64,000 bases of DNA from Spiractinospora alimapuensis (lineage in GTDB: Bacteria > Actinomycetota > Actinomycetes > Streptosporangiales > Streptosporangiaceae): positions 4,984,010 through 5,048,009 of the forward strand of contig NZ_CP072467.1 of the NCBI RefSeq assembly GCF_018437505.1. Reading direction: 5' to 3'. Under the pieces are notes generated by a model, which did no database searches, had not been told where the DNA came from, and worked only from the letters and a program-made list of their open reading frames with translations. Position 1 is the first letter of the stretch; each line of letters begins with the position of its first letter. A program made the position numbers and the translations under genes. This document shows positions 34,856 to 43,982 of the stretch, piece by piece.

Positions 34856-34983
34856 TTCCTGTAGGAAGCTGGAAGCGGTGGCACTGCCGGACCGGGGAGC
34901 AAGCAATAATGACCGTTTTGTCGGAATTTCGAGAAGTGAAGAAATTCGACACTTTCCAGCGGTAAGTCCGCAGGTCGCGGAGT
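34856..34983 (+). promoter_or_regulatory. Leader of CRISPR array 3a
   Basis: 128 bp beginning TTCCTGTAGGAAGCTGGAAG and ending GGTCGCGGAGT just before the first repeat. It shares the core TCGGAATTTCGAGAAGTGA with the other leaders but is more divergent from 1 and 3b than those are from each other. Confidence 0.75.
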
Positions 34984-35192
34984 GTCCGCTCCCCGCGCGC
35001 GGGGATGGTCCCCCCGCGCGAAGCCCCGCCATGTGCTCGATGAGTCTCTTCCCCGCACGCGGGGATGATCCCAACTTGAGTCGCGCGCCGAACGCGATCT
35101 CCTCGTCCGTTCCCCGCGCGCCTGGATGGCCCATGTCTTTGGCTTACGGGTTGGTGGTTCCGTTGTCTGTTCCCTGCGGGCGGGTATGGTCC
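34984..35192 (+). CRISPR. CRISPR array 3a, four repeats, decayed
   Basis: Repeats start at 34984 (intact, GTCCGCT type), 35044 (GTCTCTTCCCCGCACG..., with GATGATCC), 35105 (GTCCGTTCCCC..., with CCTGGATGGCCC) and 35165 (GTCTGTTCCCTGCGGG..., with GTATGGTCC). Spacers are 32, 33 and 32 nt. Three of the four repeats are mutated, so the array looks inactive. Its last unit runs straight into the leader of array 3b. Confidence 0.9.
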
Positions 35193-35391
35193 CTCGGTCG
35201 GATCATCGATTCCCGCCGTGATTCCTGTAGGAAGATAGAAGCGGTGGTACCCGCCACGGATCGCCGCCAAATCGGGGAGCGAGCATTGGTGACCGTTTTG
35301 TCGGAATTTCGAGAAGTGAAGAAATTCGCCGCTTGCCAGTGGTAAGTCCGCTGGTCGCGGACTGTCTGTTCCCCGCGCGCGGGGATGGTCC
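35138..35391 (+). repeat. Copy B of the 254-bp duplicated CRISPR leader-repeat segment
   Basis: Near-identical to 6318-6571. Here it is embedded in context: it starts inside the last spacer of array 3a and covers that array's last repeat, the 3b leader and the first 3b repeat. This makes it the more likely source copy. Confidence 0.9.
35222..35363 (+). promoter_or_regulatory. Leader of CRISPR array 3b
   Basis: 142 bp, identical to the array 1 leader (6402-6543) in every base I compared. Confidence 0.8.
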
Positions 35392-35513
35392 TCTGATTAG
35401 AAATCAAGGGTCACCCAGTCGAGTGTCTGTTCCCCGCGCACGGGGATGGTCCCCCATGCCACGTAGCGCTGGAGTACTTGTCGTCGTCTGTTCCCCGCGG
35501 GCGGGGATGGTCC
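35364..35513 (+). CRISPR. CRISPR array 3b, three repeats, two spacers
   Basis: Repeats at 35364, 35425 and 35486 (GTCTGTT type, with single changes in the central GCGC), separated by two 33-nt spacers. The spacers do not match those of array 1 despite identical leaders. After 35513 the sequence is unique up to the XerC-like gene. Confidence 0.95.
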
Positions 35514-35629
35514 GCCGCTTTGGCTGGAGGGTTTGTGGGCGGGTGGTCCGGGATTAACTCCTGAGGGGATTGACCCAGGACGTTTCCCCGCATTGGGTGG
35601 GCTGGGCGGCGGGGGAGGGTGGGACTCTC

Positions 35630-35635
35630 TAAGCT
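35630..35635 (+). promoter_or_regulatory. -10 element of the XerC-like gene, leaderless
   Basis: TAAGCT then CGGGGT then ATG at 35642, the same layout and nearly the same 15 bases as before rsmD. Confidence 0.5.
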
Positions 35636-35641
35636 CGGGGT

Positions 35642-36526
35642 ATGAGTCGCGACGTGGAGATCCTCGACGATTTCGAGCGATATCTGCGGGCGGAGCGGGG
35701 GAGGTCGCCGCATACGGTGCGGGCTTACCTCGGGGACCTGCGGGCGCTTGTGGATTACGCGCGTGAGTGGGACACCGACCTACGGGGGGTCGACGTGGCC
35801 GTCCTTCGGGGATGGCTGGCGCGGCAGCACGCCCAAGGGGCGAGCCGGGCGACGTTGGCGCGGCGGACGTCGGTCGTGCGGGTGTTCACGGCCTACCTGC
35901 ACCGGAAAGGGGTGCTGGAGGAGGACCCGGGGGCGCTTCTCGCGTCGTCCAAGTCCGTTCGGTCCCTGCCGACGGTGGTGTCGGAGGAGCGCGTCGGAGC
36001 GGCACTGTCGTCCACCGCGGAGACACCGATGGAACTGCGGCGTCGCGCCGTCGTCGAGCTCCTGTACGCCAGCGGGGCCCGGGTTTCTGAGCTCTGCGCG
36101 CTCAACATCGATGATCTCGACCAGGAACGCCGCACGGCCCGGCTGCAAGGCAAAGGGGGGCGAGAGCGGATGGTGCCCGTCGGGATCCCCGCTCTGGAGG
36201 CGGTGCGGGCGTGGACTTGGCGCGGTCGGCCGCACTGGGCGCGTCCCAACAGTGGGCCGGCGCTGTTCCTCGGCTCGCGGGGGCAGCGGCTCGGCCCGAC
36301 GTCCGCGCGGCGGGACGTGCACGCGTGGATGGATCGGGAGGACGGCACCGTCGCGCCGCACGACCTCCGCCACTCCGCCGCCACCCACCTGCTCGACGGT
36401 GGCGCGGACCTGCGCAGTGTCCAGGAGTACCTGGGGCACAACTCGCTGGCCAGCACCCAGATCTACACCCACGTCTCGGTCGAGCGCCTCACCCGCGCCT
36501 ACCGGGAGGCCCACCCCCGCGCCTGA
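35642..36526 (+). CDS. xerC: XerC-like tyrosine recombinase
   Basis: 294 aa, the length of XerC/XerD. An N-terminal SAM-like core-binding domain (FERYLRAERGRSPHTVRAYL) precedes the catalytic domain with Arg in SGARVSELCALN, Lys in GKGGRERMVPVG, HxxR in HDLRHSAATHLLDGG, His in LGHNSLASTQ and the nucleophile Tyr in IYTHVS. Members resolve chromosome dimers at dif. The location before rpsB agrees with other actinobacteria, so it is probably the housekeeping enzyme and not part of a mobile element, despite the adjacent CRISPR. Confidence 0.88.
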   Translation: MSRDVEILDDFERYLRAERGRSPHTVRAYLGDLRALVDYAREWDTDLRGVDVAVLRGWLARQHAQGASRATLARRTSVVRVFTAYLHRKGVLEEDPGALLASSKSVRSLPTVVSEERVGAALSSTAETPMELRRRAVVELLYASGARVSELCALNIDDLDQERRTARLQGKGGRERMVPVGIPALEAVRAWTWRGRPHWARPNSGPALFLGSRGQRLGPTSARRDVHAWMDREDGTVAPHDLRHSAATHLLDGGADLRSVQEYLGHNSLASTQIYTHVSVERLTRAYREAHPRA

Positions 36527-36546
36527 CCCGTTGTTCCACCAGGCAC

Positions 36547-37041
36547 TCAGCCCTGGGGTACGGGCAGCAGCCGGATCTCCGTCAGTCGCAGCAGGCCGAG
36601 CGGGTCCCGGTACTCCGATCCGCGCAGCAGCCCCCAGTGCAGGCAGTCGCGGTCCGCGCAGTGCCGGCCCTGGTCGCTGAGCGTTCCCACCGGTTCCCCG
36701 GCGGCCACGACATCGCCCCGCGCGACGTCACCGGCCACGGGCAGGTAGGTGGTGCGGAGGTCGCCATGGCTCACCGACACGACAGGGGTGCCCGCGACGT
36801 CTCCGGCGAACCGCACCACCCCGGCGCCCGCCGCGTGGACCGTATCGCCAGGGTCCGCCGCCAAGTCCACTCCCCGGTGTCCGGACAGCCACGGCTCGGG
36901 TGGCGGGGCGAAGCCGCGCAGTACCTCCGGCTCCGGTCGAAGCGGCCACGTCCAGGGGCCGGGGGCGGTGTCCGCGTGCGCCGGAGGCGTGGCCGAGCAC
37001 AGGAGCGCGGCGGCGAGCAGAAGAACGCGTGGGGTCGTCAT
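36547..37041 (-). CDS. Secreted M23 family metallopeptidase (LytM-like)
   Basis: 164 aa. A signal peptide (MTTPRVLLLAAALLCSATPP, cleavage after AHA) is followed by a single peptidase M23 domain. HRGVDLAADPGDTVHA holds the first zinc ligands (His, Asp), and CLHWGLLRG carries the final His of the H-x-H-like motif. A Cys pair nearby (HCADRDC) may form a disulfide. It probably cuts peptidoglycan cross-bridges outside the cell. It is convergent with the XerC-like gene and divergent from rpsB, the usual place for this gene. Confidence 0.88.
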   Translation of the reverse strand: MTTPRVLLLAAALLCSATPPAHADTAPGPWTWPLRPEPEVLRGFAPPPEPWLSGHRGVDLAADPGDTVHAAGAGVVRFAGDVAGTPVVSVSHGDLRTTYLPVAGDVARGDVVAAGEPVGTLSDQGRHCADRDCLHWGLLRGSEYRDPLGLLRLTEIRLLPVPQG

Positions 37042-37134
37042 GGCGTTCACACTGGGACAGGACCCGTGGGCCCGCCAGTCGCCGTCCGCGCCCTGTGGAC
37101 GAATCCGGGGGCGCGTGAAGGGGTGCGCAGCGGC

Positions 37135-37140
37135 TAAACT
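37135..37140 (+). promoter_or_regulatory. Candidate -10 element of rpsB
   Basis: TAAACT, with transcription predicted near 37147. No good -35 is visible. The leader would be about 150 nt. Confidence 0.4.
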
Positions 37141-37179
37141 CACGAGGTGGCCCCAGGGCCAAACAATTCGCGCGTCCTC

Positions 37180-37255
37180 TGTCCTCCCGCCGGGAGGGGT
37201 TCGGCCCCGCGGTCCACCTTCGGGTGGCGGGCCGACCAGGACGCCAGGACCAACC
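37180..37255 (+). promoter_or_regulatory. Structured leader of rpsB
   Basis: Contains stacked GC-rich hairpins: CCTCCCGCCGGGAGG, then GGCCCCGCGG...CGGGCC enclosing CCACC-TTCG-GGTGG with a stable UUCG loop. rpsB leaders in other bacteria bind S2 for feedback control. That this one does so is inference. Confidence 0.4.
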
Positions 37256-37295
37256 GTGGCGGGCATGTGTCCGCCGGCTGCAAGGAGGACCAGTC

Positions 37296-38252
37296 ATGGC
37301 CGAAGTCGTGACGATTCGCCAGCTTCTGGAGAGTGGCGTCCACTTTGGACACCAAACCCGGCGCTGGAACCCGAAGATGCAGCGCTTCATCTTCACTGAG
37401 CGCAACGGCATCTACATCATTGACCTGCAGAAGTCGCTGGACTACATCGACCGCGCCTTCGAGTTCGTCAAGGAGACCGTCGCCCACGGTGGCACGATCC
37501 TGTTCGTCGGCACCAAGAAGCAGGCGCAGGAAGCGATCGAGGAGCAGGCGCGTCGTGTCGGCCTGCCCTACGTCAACCAGCGCTGGCTCGGTGGAATGCT
37601 GACCAACTTCTCCACCGTGCACAAGCGGCTCCAGCGGCTCAAGGAGCTGGAGGAGATCGACTACGACGACGTCGCCGGTTCTGGTCTGACCAAGAAGGAA
37701 CTGCTCGGGCTGCGCCGTGAGAAGGAGAAGCTGGAGCGCACGCTCGGCGGTATCCGGGACATGGCCAAGGTGCCCAGCGCGGTGTGGATCGTGGACACCA
37801 AGAAGGAGCACATCGCCGTCAGCGAGGCGCGCAAGCTCAACATTCCGGTGGTCGCCATCCTCGACACCAACTGCGACCCCGACGAGGTGGACTTCCCCAT
37901 CCCGGGTAACGACGACGCGATCCGCAGCGTGAGCCTGCTGACCCGCGTGGTCGCCGACGCCGCCGCCGAGGGCATGCTCGCCCGCTCGGGCGCGTCCACC
38001 GGTGGTGCGAAGGACACGGCGGAGCCGCTCGCGGAGTGGGAGCGGGAACTGCTGGAGGGCAAGGCCAACGAGGCGGCTGCCGAGCAGCCCGCCACGGATG
38101 CGCCCGCGGAGTCCACCGAGGCCGCCGCCCCGGCCGAGGCCCCCGCCGCCGAGGCCGCTGCCGAAGAGGCGCCGGCCGCCGAGGCCACGCCGGCCGAGGA
38201 GAGCGCGCCGGCCGAGGAGACCGCCTCGGCTCCCGAGCAGACCGAGTCCTGA
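37296..38252 (+). CDS. rpsB: 30S ribosomal protein S2
   Basis: 318 aa. [20 protein letters not shown] and the [26 protein letters not shown] and [12 protein letters not shown] segments are the S2 core. The last 75 residues are an Ala/Glu/Pro-rich low-complexity tail. AAGGAGG lies 8 bases before ATG 37296. It forms the classical rpsB-tsf pair. Confidence 0.97.
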   Translation: MAEVVTIRQLLESGVHFGHQTRRWNPKMQRFIFTERNGIYIIDLQKSLDYIDRAFEFVKETVAHGGTILFVGTKKQAQEAIEEQARRVGLPYVNQRWLGGMLTNFSTVHKRLQRLKELEEIDYDDVAGSGLTKKELLGLRREKEKLERTLGGIRDMAKVPSAVWIVDTKKEHIAVSEARKLNIPVVAILDTNCDPDEVDFPIPGNDDAIRSVSLLTRVVADAAAEGMLARSGASTGGAKDTAEPLAEWERELLEGKANEAAAEQPATDAPAESTEAAAPAEAPAAEAAAEEAPAAEATPAEESAPAEETASAPEQTES

Positions 38253-38286
38253 CGAGCCCACGAACCACGAAACGAGTTCTTTAGTT

Positions 38287-39123
38287 ATGGCGAACTTCAC
38301 CGCCGCCGACGTCAAGAGGCTGCGTGAGCTGACCGGCGCCGGCATGATGTCGTGCAAGAAGGCCCTGGAGGAGTCCGACGGTGACTTCGACGCCGCCGTG
38401 GAGTTCCTTCGCGTCAAGGGCGCGAAGGACGTGGGCAAGCGCCAGGAGCGGGTCGCCGCGAACGGCCTCGTCGCCCTCCACACCACGGGAGACTCCGCCG
38501 CGGTTCTGGTCGAGCTGAACTGCGAGACCGACTTCGTGGCGAAGAACGAGCAGTTCCAGAAGCTCGCGGCGGACATCGCGGAGTTCGTGGACCAGAAGGA
38601 GCCGGCGGACGTCGCCTCCCTGCTGTCCGCGGAGTTCGGCGACGGCAAGACCGTGCAGACCGTCATCGACGAGACCAGCGCGATCATCGGTGAGAAGCTG
38701 GAGCTGCGCCGGTTCGCGAAGTTCGAGGGCGCCTACGTCGCGAACTACCTCCACAAGTCCGACCCGGACCTGCCGCCGACCCTCGGCGTGCTGGTGGAGC
38801 TGGACAAGGCCGACGCCGAAACCGCTCGGGACCTCGCCCAGCAGATCGCCGCCCTCGCTCCGAAGTACGTGAGCAAGGACGAGGTCCCTGAGGACGTGGT
38901 CGAGAACGAGCGGCGCATCGCCGAGGCCACGGCCCGCGAGGAGGGCAAGCCCGAGCAGGCCCTGCCCAAGATCATCGAGGGTCGCGTGAACGGGTACTTC
39001 AAGGAGACCACTCTCCTGGGGCAGCCGTTCGTGAAGGACAACAAGAAGACCATCCAGAAGGTGGTCGACGAGGCCGGTGTGACGGTGAAGCGCTTCGTGC
39101 GGTTCAAGGTCGGACAGGCCTGA
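38287..39123 (+). CDS. tsf: Elongation factor Ts
   Basis: Nucleotide exchange factor of EF-Tu. 278 aa. [20 protein letters not shown] is the N-terminal signature and [15 protein letters not shown] the second. It starts 34 bases after the rpsB stop with only a weak ribosome site (AACGAG), so translation may depend on the rpsB transcript structure. A terminator-like hairpin follows. Confidence 0.97.
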   Translation: MANFTAADVKRLRELTGAGMMSCKKALEESDGDFDAAVEFLRVKGAKDVGKRQERVAANGLVALHTTGDSAAVLVELNCETDFVAKNEQFQKLAADIAEFVDQKEPADVASLLSAEFGDGKTVQTVIDETSAIIGEKLELRRFAKFEGAYVANYLHKSDPDLPPTLGVLVELDKADAETARDLAQQIAALAPKYVSKDEVPEDVVENERRIAEATAREEGKPEQALPKIIEGRVNGYFKETTLLGQPFVKDNKKTIQKVVDEAGVTVKRFVRFKVGQA

Positions 39124-39136
39124 GGGTTTTGACATG

Positions 39137-39172
39137 ATGGGAGGTGTCGGGGAGTTCCCCGGCACCTCCCAT
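39137..39172 (+). terminator. Hairpin between tsf and pyrH
   Basis: A 16-bp stem, ATGGGAGGTGTCGGGG (39137-39152) with its complement at 39157-39172 (one G-T wobble), around the loop AGTT. It begins 13 bases past the tsf stop. No T-tract; partial read-through to pyrH is possible. Confidence 0.75.
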
Positions 39173-39230
39173 GAGGATGAGGGGCCGGGCGTCACCACAG
39201 TGGGACGTCCGGGCGAGAAGAATCGACTGA

Positions 39231-40013
<783 letters not shown>

Positions 40014-40069
40014 CCGCGACGCCCACGAACGCAATCCGGCGCACGAACCAGCGACACACGGGAGCCGAC

Positions 40070-40627
40070 ATGATCGACGAGACCCTGCTGGAAGCAGAGG
40101 AGAAGATGGAGAAGGCCGTCGTGGTCGCCAAGGAGGACTTCTCCGGCATCCGCACCGGCCGCCCCAGCCCTGCGACCTTCAACAAGATCACCGCCGAGTA
40201 CTACGGCGCTCCGACACCGATCAACCAGTTGGCGTCGTTCCAGGTTCCCGAGCCCCGCATGGTGGTCATCTCGCCGTTCGACAAGTCCAGCCTGTCGGCG
40301 ATCGAGCGCGCCATCCGTGACAGCGACCTGGGCGTGAACCCCGCCAACGACGGCAACCTGATCCGGGTGGTGTTCCCGGACCTGACCGAGGAGCGTCGCC
40401 GGGAGTACATCAAGGTCGTGCGTTCCAAGGCCGAGGACGCCCGGGTGTCGATCCGCAACATCCGCCGTCACGCCAAGGACGCCATGGACAAGGCGGTCAA
40501 GGCCGGCGACATCGGCGAGGACGAGGGCCACCGGGGCCAGGAACAGCTCGACGAACTGACCCACACCTACGTCGGGCAGATCGACGAGTTGCTCAAGCAC
40601 AAGGAAGCGGAACTCCTCGAGGTCTGA
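40070..40627 (+). CDS. frr: Ribosome recycling factor
   Basis: Splits post-termination ribosomes with EF-G. 185 aa, standard length. [37 protein letters not shown] and a long helical C-terminus ([19 protein letters not shown]) match. GGGAG precedes the ATG. cdsA begins 3 bases after the stop. Confidence 0.97.
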   Translation: MIDETLLEAEEKMEKAVVVAKEDFSGIRTGRPSPATFNKITAEYYGAPTPINQLASFQVPEPRMVVISPFDKSSLSAIERAIRDSDLGVNPANDGNLIRVVFPDLTEERRREYIKVVRSKAEDARVSIRNIRRHAKDAMDKAVKAGDIGEDEGHRGQEQLDELTHTYVGQIDELLKHKEAELLEV

Positions 40628-40630
40628 TCC

Positions 40631-41566
40631 TTGTCCACACCCGATCCCTCAGCGGACGATTCCGGTAACGACAACGCCGAGCCGCGGGCGGAGAGCACCG
40701 CCGGCGACTCGGACAAGAAGGGCTTCGCCCTACACAAGCCCGACGGTCAGCCCGTCCGTGCCGGGCGTAACCTGCCTCTCGCCGTCATCACGGGGGTGGC
40801 GCTCGGCGCGCTGGTGCTGGGGTCGCTGTTCACTTTCCAGTGGACCTTCGTGGTCGTCCTCTCGGCGGGCTTCCTCCTGGGTCTGCGCGAGCTGTGGCGG
40901 GCCTTCGCCGCACAGGAGACGAAGCTCGCCGTGTTGCCGCTCGCCGTGGGCGGCATCACCATGCTCGCCGGCGCCTACTTCGGTGGAACCCGGTGGCTCT
41001 TCGGCGCACTGGCGCTGACCGCGATCGCCACACTGGTCTGGCGGCTCGCCGGCGGTGCGAACGGCTATCTCCGCGACGTCGGGGCGAGCCTGTTCACCCT
41101 GGTCTACGTGCCGATGATGCTGGCGTTCTGGCTACTGATGCTGGATACCGACGGAGACGGTCGCTCCCGGCTGATCGTCTTCATCATCGTCACCATCGCC
41201 AGCGACATCGGCGGCTACTTCGCCGGTATCTTCTTCGGCCGGCACAAGATGGCCCCCACCATCAGCCCGAACAAGACCTGGGAGGGCTTCGCCGGGTCCA
41301 TGCTGACCTGTGTCGTGGCCGGTGTTCTCAGCGTCGTCCTGCTGTTGGACGGGGCCTACTGGGCCGGGATCGTGCTCGGTGCGGCGGTGTGCGTGGCGGC
41401 GATCCTGGGCGACCTGATCGAGTCGGTCATCAAGCGCGACACCGGCGTCAAGGACATGGGAAGCTTCCTTCCCGGTCACGGTGGCCTCCTTGACCGCCTT
41501 GACTCGCTCCTCGTCGCCGGTCCTGTCGCCTGGCTCGTCCTCACCCTCCTGGTGTCGTCGGCGTAG
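40631..41566 (+). CDS. cdsA: Phosphatidate cytidylyltransferase
   Basis: Makes CDP-diacylglycerol from phosphatidate and CTP at the membrane, the branch point for phospholipids. 311 aa with a 45-residue acidic/basic N-terminus and about eight helices. The signature near the end is LIESVIKRDTGVKDMGSFLP then GHGGLLDRLDSLL. The start is TTG 40631, three bases after frr, with GAGG from the frr tail serving as ribosome site. Confidence 0.94.
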   Translation: MSTPDPSADDSGNDNAEPRAESTAGDSDKKGFALHKPDGQPVRAGRNLPLAVITGVALGALVLGSLFTFQWTFVVVLSAGFLLGLRELWRAFAAQETKLAVLPLAVGGITMLAGAYFGGTRWLFGALALTAIATLVWRLAGGANGYLRDVGASLFTLVYVPMMLAFWLLMLDTDGDGRSRLIVFIIVTIASDIGGYFAGIFFGRHKMAPTISPNKTWEGFAGSMLTCVVAGVLSVVLLLDGAYWAGIVLGAAVCVAAILGDLIESVIKRDTGVKDMGSFLPGHGGLLDRLDSLLVAGPVAWLVLTLLVSSA

Positions 41567-41584
41567 CCGTGCTCCGCCCGGTGT

Positions 41585-41604
41585 CCGCCGGGGGATCCCG
41601 GCGG
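41585..41604. terminator. Bidirectional hairpin between cdsA and the NmrA-like gene
   Basis: CCGCCGGG-GGAT-CCCGGCGG: an 8-bp perfect stem, 18 bases past the cdsA stop and 11 bases past the stop of the convergent gene. Confidence 0.65.
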
Positions 41605-41615
41605 GATCGGAAACC

Positions 41616-42461
41616 TCACCGGAAGTCCGCGGCGTGGTCCTGGGCCCACTGCCGGTAGGTTCGGGCTGGTCTACCAGTCACGGCGCTGGACGGGTTCAGC
41701 TGTTCCTCGTAGTCGGGCCGGGAGAACAGTTCGTGCGCCTCCAGGATGGCGTCGATGAAGTCGTCCGGAAGTCCGGAGGCGCTGAGTTCCATCCGGGCCT
41801 CCTCCAACGGTTGCTCCTCGAGACGCAGCGGCCGACCAACCGCCTCGCCGATCATGGCGACCCGGTCCTCGGTGCTGAGCATCTCCGGCCCGGTGACGGT
41901 GTACGTCGCACCATCGTGGCCGTTCTCCGTCAGGGCCACGACTCCCACCTCGGCCAAGTCCGCCTCGTGCACCATGGACCGACGCGCCTTGGGGAACGGG
42001 TCGCGGACGACGCCGTTCGCCCGGATCCCCTTCGCCCACTCCAAGTCGTTGCTGGCGAACCCACCACCACGAATCGTCGTCCGTCGGATCCCGGACGCTC
42101 GCAGTTGCCGTTCGATCCGCGCGTGCATCCCGTTGATGGGATCCGCCTGCTCCTCCACCTCGTCGTTCACCCCGTCGGAGGAGAGATGGATCACCCGCCG
42201 CGCATGGGACGTCAGTAGGTCGAGCACCGGTGTCGGGTCCAACTCCAACGCGGCCCACACCAGGAAGACGTCGTCCACACCGCGCAGCGCCTTACGTAGC
42301 GACTCCGGGTCGTCGAGGTTGCCTCGAACCACCTCGACCCCCACCGGAAACCGAGTCCGAGCCGGATCCCGGACGAACGCCCGTACCGGAATCCCACGCT
42401 CCGACAACTGCCGCACCGCGGCTCCGCCGACCTTGCCCGACGCCCCAATGACCAGGATCAT
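41616..42461 (-). CDS. NmrA-like NAD(P)-binding SDR family protein
   Basis: 281 aa. MILVIGASGKVGGAAVRQLS has the atypical-SDR nucleotide motif GASGxVG. VIHLSSDGVNDE and RRTTIRGGGFASN occupy the positions of the substrate side, with the catalytic Tyr/Lys pair apparently absent. Such proteins reduce quinones or sense NAD(P)H. AGAGGAG stands 7 bases before ATG 42461. Together with the SUFU gene it forms a minus-strand insertion between cdsA and rlmN, which are neighbours in many relatives. Confidence 0.8.
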   Translation of the reverse strand: MILVIGASGKVGGAAVRQLSERGIPVRAFVRDPARTRFPVGVEVVRGNLDDPESLRKALRGVDDVFLVWAALELDPTPVLDLLTSHARRVIHLSSDGVNDEVEEQADPINGMHARIERQLRASGIRRTTIRGGGFASNDLEWAKGIRANGVVRDPFPKARRSMVHEADLAEVGVVALTENGHDGATYTVTGPEMLSTEDRVAMIGEAVGRPLRLEEQPLEEARMELSASGLPDDFIDAILEAHELFSRPDYEEQLNPSSAVTGRPARTYRQWAQDHAADFR

Positions 42462-42664
42462 GCGTGACTCCTCTGAGTTGCCTCTCACCGGGAAGTCCGG
42501 AGAGACACCACTGAGCCAAATCCATCAACCTAACTTGATGTCAAGCGGACGCCCACCCCATCGCATCCTGGTTGGCTGTCTGAAGGGATCGACGCAGCGA
42601 ACGTCGTCCTGGCGGTCGCGAGCCCCCAGCGCTCCCAGAGAACCGAGCCATGAGAGAACACGAC

Positions 42665-43732
42665 CTAGCGCAGGACCCAACTGCGGCCTTCGGCGGCGAG
42701 CTTGTCGAGGAGGGTGGCGGCGTCGTGTTCCTTGGCGAACATGTGTTCTGGGCGGGTGATGGGGACCACCCAGAGCCATCGGACGGGGTCGCCGTGGAAC
42801 TCTAGCCCCGAGGTGTCGGGGGCGGGCGGCCCCGGGAGGACGGCGGGGTCGGTGATGAGGAGGGCGGCGGCGTAGGTGGGGCTGAGGCCGGAGCCGTCCT
42901 CTCCCTGGAACCACTTCACGCTGTGGCCGGGACCGAACCAGGTGACGGCGCGCCAGGGGAAGACTCCGAGCCAGCGGAACACGTGAGCCGCGCGGTCGGC
43001 GGGGAGGGTGGTGGCCATGGCGAGTTCCACCCGGGCGTAGGAGGCGGACTCGGCCATGTACCGGTCGAGGGTGGGCATGCGTTGCCCACACATGCCCACG
43101 GTGCTGACCACGGTGTAGTCGCGGCCCTCGGTGGCGGGGCGTTCGGAGACGCAGATGAGTGGTGGCTGTCCGTCGGAGACGTCCCAGTAGTGGTCGCCGG
43201 GGCCGATCGTGCGGGACAGGTGGGAGAACACGGTGCGCTGTACGGTGCGGGACGCGCCGGGGGCGTCGCGCCACTGCCAGTAGGCGTCGGCGTGCACCAC
43301 ACGGGGCCACAGCCGGTGCGCCACGTCGTCCAGGGCCCAGGCGTGCGTGCTGCGCCCCACGGCCTCGCGTGCGTAGCCCGGGAGACCGACCTCGGCCTCG
43401 GCCCAGCCGGGGATGACGGCGAGAAGGCTCTCACCCTCGAGGAGCGCGACGCCGTCGCCCTCCTCGAACCACACCGCGCGCAACTGGTCGGAGAGGATTG
43501 GGGGATGGCCCTTGGGGTGCTTGGTGTGCCGGGCCGGTACCAGCGTCCCGTTGCCGGGCGCCGTGGGGTCGGCGACCGCGGGGGCGGGGGTGTGGTTGGC
43601 CAGCCACACCGGCACGAGGATCTCGCCCCGTGGGTCCCGGAGGTGGGCGCGGGTGGTGTGGGCGTCGCTGACCACAGTGACCCGACGGCTGCGGTACGGG
43701 CTGACCTCGTCGAGCAGGATGTCCACCGTCAT
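42665..43732 (-). CDS. Suppressor-of-fused (SUFU) domain protein
   Basis: 355 aa, no signal or helix. The C-terminal 170 residues resemble the bacterial SUFU-like domain (FSHLSRTIGPGDHYWDVSDG, VELAMATTLPAD, PTYAAALLITDPAVLP, WVVPITRPEHMFAKEHDAAT). The N-terminal half is a separate region of unknown fold (VTVVSDAHTTRAHLRDPRGE). Bacterial SUFU proteins often act as immunity proteins in toxin systems; no toxin gene is nearby. Start ATG 43732, or GTG 43726, which has better spacing to GGGAG. Confidence 0.7.
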   Translation of the reverse strand: MTVDILLDEVSPYRSRRVTVVSDAHTTRAHLRDPRGEILVPVWLANHTPAPAVADPTAPGNGTLVPARHTKHPKGHPPILSDQLRAVWFEEGDGVALLEGESLLAVIPGWAEAEVGLPGYAREAVGRSTHAWALDDVAHRLWPRVVHADAYWQWRDAPGASRTVQRTVFSHLSRTIGPGDHYWDVSDGQPPLICVSERPATEGRDYTVVSTVGMCGQRMPTLDRYMAESASYARVELAMATTLPADRAAHVFRWLGVFPWRAVTWFGPGHSVKWFQGEDGSGLSPTYAAALLITDPAVLPGPPAPDTSGLEFHGDPVRWLWVVPITRPEHMFAKEHDAATLLDKLAAEGRSWVLR

Positions 43733-43982
43733 ACTCCCGCCTTACCACGGGAGGTGTCTTCGGATCCGCGGCCCATGGGGTGCCGACCCACTCCTCCCGA
43801 CGCCGCGCACCGTTGCGTTCACCAGGCCGGCGGCGGTGCTGCGCACGCATAGACTTCAGGGGCGCCCCAAGACAACCGGCCTTGCCCGTGGGGGTGCTTG
43901 ATGTCTCAATCATGGCGCATCGTGCAGGTTCTAGCCAGCGCCGCGAGCCAGCTCCGTGTTTCCGACCCCGTGGGTGCCACTG

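Noticed and set aside
35642-36526. The XerC-like recombinase as a Cas or mobile-element integrase because it adjoins the arrays.
   Set aside because: It has the full XerC/D catalytic set, normal length, and sits at the place before rpsB where actinobacteria keep their housekeeping xerC. It is not Cas1.
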